From Prostheceraeus crozeri (lineage: Eukaryota; Platyhelminthes; Polycladida; Euryleptidae): a stretch of DNA of 64,000 bases. Below the pieces are notes generated by a model that saw only the letters and a program-made list of their open reading frames with translations, had not been told where the DNA came from and did no database searches. Below are positions 23,401 through 33,500 of the stretch, in pieces; position 1 is the first letter of the stretch; each line of letters starts with the position of its first letter. The stretch lies in NCBI GenBank assembly GCA_907163375.1, contig CAJQUW010003412.1, positions 38,463 to 102,462 on the forward strand, given 5' to 3'. The position numbers and the translations under genes are program-made.

Positions 23401-24961
23401 TAATTTTGTTACAAAATGTACATAATGCAGAGTATTTATCAGAAGCTGGCTTGATGAAGTCGAAATCATTCTCCCATGATGTGCAATAAGAAGTAGTACT
23501 ATGCTTGCTCTCAGACATTTATGACCTGAAAATACGAAAATAAAGAAAACATTAAGTAAGAATTAAGACTATTTAATTTAATAATAGCAAATCACGATCA
23601 TTCTCACAATTAATGCAATAATGAAGGTTCTCCGTTTCATAAAGTGTTGTATTTATCCTTAACTAAGATTTAGAACTCATCCTAATATGGTATAGCGGCC
23701 TAAGCAGCTTCGTGTCACAAGATAAGCAAAATTTAGAATACTAAATGAAGAGCTGATTTGAAGTTCAGACTTCAGACAATCAATGTAGGTGTTAGGATTG
23801 CAAGTAGTCAAATGCTTTAATTAAGTCCTTGAAAGTCTTGTGAATTTGTGTTTTTAAAATCACTATCGACTGTTACTGAATGCAAAATTAGTCACAAATA
23901 GTAAGTTAATTTGCAGTACATGTAAAATGTTGCCGATGAAACATGATAATCAGTGTACAATGACAATTTTTATTTTATTTAAGTTAAGATAACTTACAAA
24001 TGATAAGTAACCGGCTTACGACAAGGAGAACTTTCCGGAATATGAAATGCATACATAAAAGCCAGGGGTGCAGAGGCTCGGAAAAAGGGGTAATTTGATA
24101 GACAAATTATAAGTTAAGATCTGTAAGACCAACTGATAATGGATCTAGGCATTACATATGTACATGTTTTGAAGCAATTAATCAACATCATTCGATACAT
24201 TTTTACGCTCTCAGATCACATCGCAGATTCGTTAAACTAAAAAAAATGATCAATGAAAATTATAAATCATAATATCAAAATACACTCTCAGGGAAATGGA
24301 AATAGATGAATATGGAAGATCAGTTACCAAAAATATACCCTTATAAATGAGTAGCAGTGGATGTCGATGTAAGTCGATGTAAATTACCTCGAAGTCGAAA
24401 AATAGGAGGACCTTAATGATTGAAGTCGTAGTTTCATATACATTTTTGTACATTTAGATAGATTTGGTGGCTCTATAATTCGCATCCCTGGCTGCTATCA
24501 CCTTATATTCTGAGTACAAGTATATCATAATGTACATTGATATAAATAAAAAAGGTCTGAATTCAACATGTGTATTGCACGAGCGCTTATTCTCAAAGTA
24601 ACAGATATACGAGTACAAAAGCAAATAAGAAAAATCAGTAAAATTACATTTCTGTCAAGAAGGTTGACCCCCATAAATACATTCCTTGAAAAAAAGCTGT
24701 AACAGATTGAACGTTAAACCAAACAAAAAAGTCACATGAATCCATTAACAGTTCTATTCAATTTTTGTCCGCTTGTAGAATTCGAATATTGATCAATCAA
24801 ATCAAATATATTCACAAGTCACTGAAATAAAGTTCATCATCAGAAAACATGTGTTTAATTTATTTAGGTTTTTTAGTTTTCTTATAAAAATTTAGGCCAT
24901 TTTTAGGTTTTTTCACTGAAATTTGAAAAATTTAGGTTTTTTAGGTTGAGTGGGAGGCCTG
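20485..24961 (-). mobile_element. 4.48-kb hAT-like DNA transposon with coiled-coil transposase
   Basis: Terminal inverted repeats begin CAGGCCTCCCAC (20485-20496, and inverted at 24950-24961). They are flanked by the direct repeat CAATTG (20479-20484 and 24962-24967). Six bases is short for hAT (normally 8), and CAATTG is self-complementary, so the duplication length is uncertain. TTTAGGTTTTTTAGG-like subterminal repeats lie inside the right end. The element carries one transposase gene on the minus strand. CAGGGGTGC near 24064 and its rough inverse near 24470 may mark a smaller nested repeat, but without a target duplication. Confidence 0.8.
21028..23518 (-). pseudogene. hAT-like transposase with BED finger and C-terminal coiled coil, one frameshift
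   Basis: A hAT-fold transposase. An N-terminal BED zinc finger is split between frames. The part with CTFCNK starts at ATG 23516-23518 and runs into a TAA at 23387-23389. The part with HARGDKHKAA continues in the frame that stays open to 21028. One single-base indel near 23387-23395 therefore separates the Cys pair from the His pair. Downstream are FKFDETITS (first acidic site), IGMDGPNVN (second), a CTLHKVHNAF block, TSRW, and SHGNSGPEKGF at the hAT dimerisation region. About 115 charged heptad-rich residues follow to the stop, an unusual coiled-coil extension. An acceptor-like TTTTCAG sits just upstream of the ATG, so a 5' UTR intron is possible. Otherwise the frame is open for over 800 codons, so the copy is fairly young. 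Confidence 0.8.
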
Positions 24962-24967
24962 CAATTG

Positions 24968-26995
24968 CTATGGGACATTTGCCACAGATTTAGAAGACAA
25001 GCTATTCTGTGAGATCAGCAGACAGGTTAATCGTAGAAACCCGAGGCCAAATTTCTACATCTTCTTGCATTTCCAGCTTCATGGAATGCCTGTTTTCGAT
25101 CTTCTTTTTAGAGCCAAGTGATTTCCTTCCAGCATGGACGTCTGTTGCATCTTACAATTAATAAAATCTATAAAGCAACAAAATACGTACACGCTTAAAA
25201 GAATGCACAACAGCTTTACAACAATAATTTTTTAAATAATTCATGCTCTTACACCTAGCCTATACTTGGAACATGGAACATATTCTTGATTGAAATATGA
25301 TATTGATTAAGTTTGAATTGTGAAAATACAGGCCTAGATGTTAATCGAATGATGAAAAAGTTAGATGAACTTATTGCGACTAACGTTCATCAGTGAAGTA
25401 AGGAGTGACGATGATCCCTTATATTGCATGTACCCAAAAAACTTAAGTAGTTATGCTGGAAAAAATAGTTTTAGCCAGTTTTTGCCGAAAAATAATGATA
25501 AAAGCTGGTGGTTTTTACCGGCCAACCCTGAAATATATGCGTACCCTTCTTTAGTGGCTAGCAGCCAGTGAACTTATAGGATCTAGATGATTTTATATCG
25601 ACAGAAAAGTTCATTTCCTGATTTTTCCAACGATCAAGAGATATTTCATTTTAATCAACTAATTTATATAATTCTAGAACGTTGCATTTAGTCGATATTT
25701 TAGAATTCAATTTCCAAACATGATAAGCAACAAATTTAAATTTGGAACGCGACGTTTTGAACAGCCATGTATTCATGCCATGATAGATTACTATGACATT
25801 AAAGCGCAGATGTTCATACGATGGCACAATGACACCAAGTAATCAAGAAATATCGACAAGAGAAAACTGCCATACTGGACGAAGTCCGAAGACACCGAAA
25901 GTGCTCCAACTTGACAACCTTTTATATCAGCTTGCATAGCGAAATGGGCGCATGGTAGCCGTCAGCAGGGGTGGTCCGCGAACTCGAGGTAGATGTCACA
26001 TCTTCACATGTTCGAAAGTCATACTTTGTCACACATGCATAAAAAATGTACTTCAACAAGCCAATAAAATGGATATTCCCTTTTAGAATTTGTCATTGAG
26101 TGGGAAGTATGAGTGCGAAATCATGTTTAGTCTATTAAGTTCAAGGAATTTATTTAACTTCAGGCCCTGTTGACAAGATTTCAGGATGACGACGCATGTC
26201 TCACCGTTTAATCAAAAACATGTGTGTGTGTGTGTAATCTTTTGAATCGTATCGAGTCGTGATCAATATTTAGTCTCAGAATTATTCATGTCTTTATTTG
26301 TCTTGCAAGTTCGTTAATAAATGAGTTCTAAGTTCTTCCATAAGACCTGTGAATAAATCCCTTACATAGTTTACATGTTCCTTATTCTTTCATCTCTTAT
26401 ACGAAAAATATTTGACCTTTTCTGTTCCTGATCTACTTTTAGGTTGACTAATTACGTAAGAAATAAAATCCAATGTGGACATACATGAATGATGTAAGAA
26501 ATCAAGCATTAGCAATAAAACAATCTTTATTTATCGAGAAACAAATGCACCCGTGTATGAAACAATGGCATCTTCACTCAAAAAAGTTCGTTTTAAAACA
26601 AATGCATGAAAATGGCCTCTCGCCTTTCTAAACTTATCTATAGAAAAAAAATGCTTAACAATGGCCTCTTGCCTATGAAAAAGTTCGAGTTGTGATCATG
26701 CATCATTGAACTGACAAATCTGCGCATAAATTGAAAGAAAATCAGAAGTTGTCACATGTGTCTATGTACGTATATCAATAATCTCTGGAATAGCTGTTAA
26801 TGGTGAATAAAATATGATATTGCTCAAGATCTAATTTCTGATGGAAATTCAATATATACATTGCGGAATAAAAACTCAAGAACCTCTGAGTCGAATCAAG
26901 TAAAAATTACATCCTCATTATCTTCCTATTTCGAAGGTTTGCCTCATCTTCTGCTTCTTTTTCCTTGTCTGACCTCTTGTTAAAAGATCATCACT
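24968..26995. other. Non-coding stretch, nothing recognised
   Basis: AT-rich DNA with a short GT microsatellite (26221-26234) and two ATGGCCTCTxGCCT phrases (near 26612 and 26662). A CAGGGGTGGTCCGCG phrase at about 25966 looks like a transposon terminus but no partner end was found. Confidence 0.45.
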
Positions 26996-27130
26996 TCATT
27001 CAAGAAGAGCATTTGCAGCACTAACCGTCTGGAAATCTTTTGATTTCATAGCGGTCTTACGAGATTCCTTCGCCTCATTTTTGAGGTGTTCGCCTTTGGT
27101 GATTTTTGCTTCATTTAACTTTTTGTTATG
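26996..27130 (-). pseudogene. Relic of the coiled-coil hAT-like transposase (C-terminal tail)
   Basis: A 44-codon minus-strand frame ending in TGA aligns in register with the tail of the 21.0-kb transposase. GEHLKNEAKESRKTAMKSKDF here sits where the other protein has a GI..ADEAM..RNKKL pattern. More charged residues continue upstream to about 27250 in a shifted frame. No finger or catalytic region is nearby, so only the tail survives. Confidence 0.4.
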
Positions 27131-27317
27131 TCAATTGTCGATGAGCTTTGTTTTGTTTCTTCCTCAGCGATCGAGTCTTGAATCTGGCTTCGCATTCGTT
27201 TTTCCTGAGTTCGCAGTGGTAGTATGTCCCTTCATGCTCACTATAAAGAAAAAGTCAATATTGGAATATCGAAGACCAAGCATAATTGGATCTCCAGATG
27301 TACCAGTACCTCAAGGA

Positions 27318-27899
27318 AAGGCAAGAATATTTGGACGGTAGTTCGTGAGATGTGCAACTTCAAGTCAAAGACAACTTGCTCTTTTTGAGGCAATGATTCG
27401 TGTCCACTTGTCTCCATCTCCTACTGCAGAATCTGTTGCACTCAACTTTGAGTCAAACTTATCGGACGCAAGTGACTGGTCAAATCTGTCATTGACTGAC
27501 GGTGATGATACTCCGTAGATGCCAGAGCTTTCAAGAAAATCTCTTTTTCAGGATATGCTGAAGCTTAAATCGAAAAGTGCTGGTATTGATTCTCTGTCTC
27601 CCAAGCCCAACCGAGAATCTGCTCGTGTTATGCGATCCGGTTCTCCACCTCTTCCAACTATCCATCACACAAGAATATGTGCCTTCGATATGGAAGACAG
27701 CCAAAATAGTGCCCATTCCAAAAGCGGGGAAATTCAACATCGAGATTTTCAGGTCGATTTCTTTGCTCCCATCCTGTTGAAAATGTTAGAAAAGGTCATC
27801 CTGCGGTCTGCTAGTGATCAAATGATGATTTTATTTGGGGACAACAGTTCGCATATCGGCCCAAGAAAACACTTTACACGCCCATTTAGTAGTACATGA
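27318..27899 (+). pseudogene. LINE reverse transcriptase N-terminal fragment
   Basis: Plus-strand fragments in shifting frames read NIWTVVREMCNFKSK, LKSKSAGIDSLSPK, VPSIWKTAKIVPIPKAGK, FRSISLLPSC and KMLEKVI. This is the conserved opening of LINE RT domains (motifs 0 to 2) of CR1/L2/jockey type. At least three frameshifts and stops are present, and the palm is missing. It could be from the same family as the C-terminal fragment at 19.2 kb. Confidence 0.7.
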
Positions 27900-27942
27900 A
27901 TTCATCAAAAGAATTCTTGAAACTGGTGATTCTTGAAAGTCT

Positions 27943-28080
27943 GGCAGCGACAGTGATGACTTGGTCCACACCGGTCTCGAACCTGAAACGCTTATGACCC
28001 CTGTTGCTGTGAGCTTTTCTCCCAGACGGAGTACTCAGTTTCACCGGCCGCCGATTTATCTCAGGGATTACGTGACGTGA
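27943..28080 (+). pseudogene. Possible C-terminal tail of an LTR-retrotransposon Pol
   Basis: A 45-codon open frame ends in TGA at 28078-28080 with SPRRSTQFHRPPIYLRDYV. This resembles the basic RRSTR.RRPP..Y.DY tail that ends many Gypsy-type Pol polyproteins. No integrase, RT or LTR was found around it, so only the tail is claimed, and tentatively. Confidence 0.35.
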
Positions 28081-30450
28081 TTGGTCTCTTTCGTATCGGT
28101 TGACGATCTATAGAGAGTCTAAGTTGTGTTCTCATATTCATCTGAAGGAGCCTTTGCTTTAGTTCACTATTTACTTGTTGACAGGCCTAAATTAGGATTT
28201 CGGAGTGCTCAGTTGTATTCCGTTTTTATCAGCTGTAGATATCCTACACTATAGACATCTTCTATATATATGAATGTGGCTTCTTGTGCGGCTCTTGGAT
28301 TTCTTGGTTTGTCTCAGATAAATCGCTCGGTGATTGGCTTGGTAAATTGATAATGTTATTGGAGCTCACATTGACATGATATTTGATAACACTGAACGTG
28401 CTGCTTGGCAACTTTATATTTTTGAATGCTCTAATTACTTTCGATTGTCACGCTGCATAAAAACGTATTGCAAGTAGACGATTACATGTGAATATAAATT
28501 GATAGAATGTATAAGAGCAGGGTTGCCACAGGATAAATTATCATTTTTTGCGAAGTCACACCAAATTTGCGCAGCTGCATTGACGTATAAACACAGTAAG
28601 TAAAACGTACACTCAAGTATCTGACATTAAACGAATCTACAAATTAGATATAGGCCTACATGTATATCCTCGATTCTGGGGAGGTCAAAATGTTCTGCGT
28701 TTTTAATCAATACGGCTATAACCGTGAAATAACTGCGTTGTGATATAATAGGGGAGGCGGGACTAATATGGGCAGAGGACTAATATGGGTAATTTGAGTT
28801 CTTCGGTTTCCAGCTCAGGAGCCATTGCTCTCATGAACTACGTCGACTGATGTATTAGCTTTATATTCGCAGCTCATTCGATGGAACACACGCGCTCACA
28901 TGTGCGCACGCAGTAAGAAGACAACGATAAAAGTGCATAAATTTGATCGCTGAAGTAACGACAATGAAATAGACGCTTATTTGGCTAAGCTTCTCATTCT
29001 GTGTGGTGATTGTTCAAGGCCAACGAAATCTGTCTCGAAATCGTAATTACATGCAGATTGAGGATCTCTGAGCTCGCACGCACATGCAGATTGAGGATCT
29101 AACTTCCATTTAGTCCCACGATTGATAGCTCCGAAAAATGTGAGTCTAAGAAAAGTGCCCATATAGCCCCATTCCTAAAATATCACTGGGGTAAAATGGG
29201 TAAAATTTTTATCATCACTGTTAGTATTTCTGACATGTTTGTTTTCCAGACGAAGATCTCAAATCCTTAAGGTCCATTTAGGTCCTTAAAACTGCAGACA
29301 ACTTTTTTCAACGATAGTTGAGCACTCAGGTCCTTCAGTCTTGCACATATAACCACGAATGGTACAAATTCCTATCATACAATCTTTGCCTGTGATCAGT
29401 CCCTAACATTAGTGCAAGATAAGTTAAAATCGGATTGCAAATCGCAGCTTCACTGAGGTAATTTTTTGACAAATTTCGCACCTACTTTCTAGGCAGATTG
29501 GTTATAATATCAATCTACACGCATCATTGCAAGTCATTGATGATGAAATACAAGGCATGAATTGAATCAATAACGCAGTTGAAATATAAATTCTGAATGG
29601 GATGAATCTAGAAACCGATGCAGTATGGCACCCTACTTTAGAACTTGATGCCCTACATCCCACAAGAATGCTAATGAATCAGTGATCTATTTCTTTCTAT
29701 TTGCAAACGACTGGTATGACTGAATTAGACATTTGAATGCTGTAGATATTGCACAAAATGAGCAAACAGAAATGTTAGATTTTTAGGCCAAATTCTAAAA
29801 CGAAAGAGCGAAATTTCAAATTATTGGTAAGATAGTAGAACTAATGTTTGTTCAGTACTAAACAACAAAAAGCCATCACTGTTATCAAACTCCATTCCAC
29901 CATGCAATCAGATTCGCTTTTGTTTAGGTTGTTATTGCCACAATGTGATGGTTGCTATCATGGGCAGGTAAACATGGCCGTGAAATTATCATGTTGTTTA
30001 CTTGAAACAACCAGGTAATCAGTTGTTGCTGTCCGTCCATTCCAGCACGCATGATGAGGATAGAAGATGGAAGTGCCTGTCTTTTTTGGCCTCAGGTAGA
30101 AATTCCATGGAAGAATTGTCGTTGATTCACGGAACACATTGAACGCTCTATAATTCATGATGAAAGTGTAATATTTTCAACAAACTATGCACATCAGGAG
30201 GAATTTTCCAATAACGACCGTTCATCACAGCACAAGTCTGCAAAATTATCTTTATCAAATTTTCGAACTGAGAAACTACATGAGCATGCATGTTGCTTAT
30301 GCATCAGTAGACTTTAACTCCATTACTTTAAGCTCATTATTAAATAAACCAGGTACTTTTTCAACGATGCAAGACATCTTTTCGGATACCTGTGTCATAC
30401 TGAACTCGTGATTCTGCAATTCCTATCGTTACTGGGAAAATACAACACAC
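28081..30450. other. Non-coding stretch upstream of EIF3K exon 1
   Basis: No gene recognised. A possible small element lies at about 28757-29180 (GGGACTAATATGGGCA on the left, roughly inverted TGCCCATATAGCCCC on the right), and ATGCAGATTGAGGATCT is duplicated at about 29050 and 29085. The EIF3K promoter should lie at the right end, but no motif stands out. Confidence 0.4.
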
Positions 30451-30515
30451 ATGGCTTCGTTATCAATGAAAGAAATGAAGGAAGAAGTTTCTGAACTCCT
30501 TCGAGGAATTGAAAG
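30451..30515 (+). CDS. EIF3K: EIF3K exon 1 (start codon)
   Basis: ATG at 30451, 21 codons plus AG, donor GTGAAAAT. GT followed by GA is a weaker donor than GTAAG. The [11 protein letters not shown] ending matches the family's N-terminal helix (VGKLLKGIDR in vertebrates), and the split AG+A arginine codon matches exon 2. Confidence 0.88.
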
Positions 30516-33500
30516 GTGAAAATGATGTCAAAATATTGTGATGTCATGAGCGTTATTGGATAGGCAGTGGCTGTCACACCGATCGAGCCGTTATATTCTT
30601 GGCATCGCGTCTATTACACCGGCTAAGATAGTTATGCTGATTGCCTCTTCAATAACTGAAGAAAGATGTTGTCTACGGTGGATGTAGCATCAAATTGAAA
30701 TTTGCGATATTGGGTGGTGGAATCAGAAATTGAGAAATTGACTTGCCTCACTTAAGGAAATTACTGAATTTGTCATAAAACTGAGGAGACAAAGTGAGGC
30801 TTAGCATAACAAGTAAAGAGCTTCGAGGCCATCTGACACAATTCTCTTTTTTTAATCAATTGGAATCTCATGAGGTATAAGAGATAAGTAGAGAGATATG
30901 AGTTGTGATAATAGACATGTGAGTATTGTAGCAGCTCATCCGGTGCAATAGCTGAAAGACAAAAGTGATCCGGCTCAGCCAGTCCAATAGCCACTGACTA
31001 TTGGATGTGTTGATTGCCTCAATTTTGTTGGAGAAATGCAACACATGTATGAAGTAAATCAATCTCATCGTAAGACTTAATTTTGTAGGGCTAAGGCACC
31101 ATCTGTACTCGGTAGAGCATGTTGAACGTATAGGCTCTGCGGGCATGTTTGAAATCAATGTTTATGGCACATGGAGAGGAATGAGTTCTATTAGTGTCAT
31201 CAATTTATTGCCAGCAAAGCTTGTCACTGCCTCCTGACGGCCGACGCGTCAGAGAATGAAATAGACCAGCGCTCCAACAATTCATCCCCATTAAAATCAG
31301 TAGTTTTTTTTACTGCTATCATTCTGGTGATATTTATAACGCAATATGATATGATATCCCGTCTGGTTTGTGAAAGTCCTTCGTTTATTGATTAGGAAAT
31401 TTATACCTGTGTTCAGGAAGCTTTTACACACTTTATACGATACAGTTTTGCGAAACTATAGACCTAGATCTGCCCTTCAATACCTAGCTAGCCGATTACC
31501 GTATTAATGAAACTCTAGTCACAACACTGACCAAGTATGAATTTCAAACAAGTCAAAATGTGAAAGCAGATCTCCGTTGTAATGATAGCTGAATAACGTC
31601 ATACAACATCTTGGGTATACATACACGTAGGCTATACGATGAAATTCAATCTTACGATTCGCCATGAAATCACAGGCGAAAACGCTAGGTTACAGCATAG
31701 AAAAGCTATGGCAAATCTATCCCTGGTGAACGGCTATATCGCATTATACAGAGTCTAATTAATTTATAATATGAATTTAAGCAAAACTCAAAATGTCACA
31801 GCTATTCTACGGTTTTGGTAAGAATATGCAGCTTTAATTTATAAAAGGTTAAATAGGTCACTGCTCTTTGTCAAACTTCTTGTCACCGTGCTGCTGCAGT
31901 TTCGACTCGACAAGTTTTGAATCTTAATTGATTGAGCATGGTGTTATTGTAATCCCTACTTTAGTGGTAATAAGAAGTACAGTACCGGTATGTTGAAAGA
32001 AGTTTGAACAAGAACTATAGTTATTGAACTTCTCTTTGGATAAATCTTTCATAATCTTGCTCCATGCTGAACTAAGATTTTTAAGATACCAAACCTTTTG
32101 AAAATTTTTGATGAAGTGAGACAATGATATTTTCAGCCAGTAGTCACGATTTTGTGATAACTTCACAATAGTATCGTTGTTTCCTCCCAAGTCCACCGAC
32201 TTGACTTCGAAGAAAACTCGGCAGCTGATGCGAATGTGGAGAAATACTCGAAATGTGAAACATTAATGCAATACCACGTAGTAGTTTTATACATCATCAT
32301 GTGTATACCACACAGCTAGCCTCAACTAATTTTAAATTTTACAGCTAGCCTTAAACTAATCGGTCACAATTGTGACGTGTTATTTATTCATTGATCATTA
32401 TTGCCTTGACAACTGATGTGTGGTGATGAGGGTTTGATCCTGCCAATTGACAGAGTCGTGTAAGTGGCTCGTAGCTCAGTTGGTTAGAGCACAGGTCTAG
32501 TTAACCTTGGTCGTAGGTTCGAATCCTACCAGCCGCACATCTTTTGCATGGCAATCTGATCTATCGTGTATTTGATCTCATTGTTGTTAATTGCATTCAC
32601 GACGTGGCTTAAGATGCTTTGGTGGACAATCGATCCCCGCTACTTGCCTTGATGTCGGCGGTCACAATTGTGACGTGTTATTTATTCATTGATCATTATT
32701 GCCTTGACAACTGATGTGTGGTGGTGAGGGTTTGATCCTGCCAATTGACAGAGTCGTGTAAGTGGCTCGTAGCTCAGTTGGTTAGAGCACAGGTCTAGTT
32801 AACCTTGGTCGTAGGTTCGAATCCTACCAGCCGCACATCTTTTGCATGGCAATCTGATCTATCGTGTATTTGATCTCATTGTTGTTAATTGCATTCACGA
32901 CATGGCTTAAGATGCTTTGGTGGACAATCGATCACCGCTACTTGCCTTAATGTCGGCGGTCACAATTGTGACGAGTTATTTACTCGTATTCATTGATTAT
33001 TATTGCCTTGACAACTGATGTGTGGTGGTGAGGGTTTGATCCTGCCAATTGACAGAGTCGTGTAAGTGGCTCGCAGCTCAGTTGGTTAGAGCACAGGTCT
33101 AGTTAACCTTGGTCGTAGGTTCGAATCCTACCAGCCGCACATCTTTTGCATGGCAATCTGATCTATCGTGTATTTAATCTCATTGTTGTTAATAGCACAT
33201 AGTTGTTCAGATGCCTTGTGCTATAAGGTAATTTTTGGAGGAAGGAGTTGTTTGGGTACTGCCTTACTATTCGGTATACTTCAAAATATCTGACAGTAGA
33301 TTTAGAATTTGTCTATGTTTAGTGAAGTCTGTTGCACAGGCTATGGGCCATCCATGTGGTCCCTACGCAGTCAGGAGGGTGGGTATTAGGTGATATGCGT
33401 GCATTTGAGGTAGGATGTGAAGTGTTTTCCAAAATGCGTGCGCACTTTATCCATCTTTCATACAAGGAAGATACACTATCTTTAATAAATGAGTTTCTAC

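Larger units (their letters stand above)
32361..33193 (+). repeat. 298-bp tandem repeat carrying tRNA genes (about 2.8 units)
   Basis: Units start at 32361, 32659 and 32957, each with the palindrome GTCACAATTGTGAC. Units 1 and 2 are almost identical over 298 bp. Unit 3 has a small insertion (TACTCG near 32983) and stops at about 33193. Each unit contains one tRNA-like gene, about 100 nt after the palindrome. High identity of the flanks implies a recent local duplication. Confidence 0.92.

Noticed and set aside
24064-24490. CAGGGGTGC and CAGGGATGC as ends of a MITE
   Set aside because: Similarity stops after a few bases and the flanks do not repeat.
25365-25571. 68-codon plus-strand open frame
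   Set aside because: No recognisable family, no splice context, composition like the flanks.
28757-29180. Possible 420-bp element with ATATGGGCA ends
   Set aside because: Ends align only with a gap and no target duplication is visible.
29958-30158. 66-codon minus-strand frame just upstream of EIF3K exon 1
   Set aside because: No similarity recognised; length expected by chance.
30773-31158. Overlapping minus-strand open frames in EIF3K intron 1
   Set aside because: No domain or family resemblance, two competing frames, AT-rich background.
32361-33193. CRISPR-like array
   Set aside because: Units are 298-bp near-identical tandem copies with tRNA genes, in a eukaryotic genome; no short repeat-spacer pattern.
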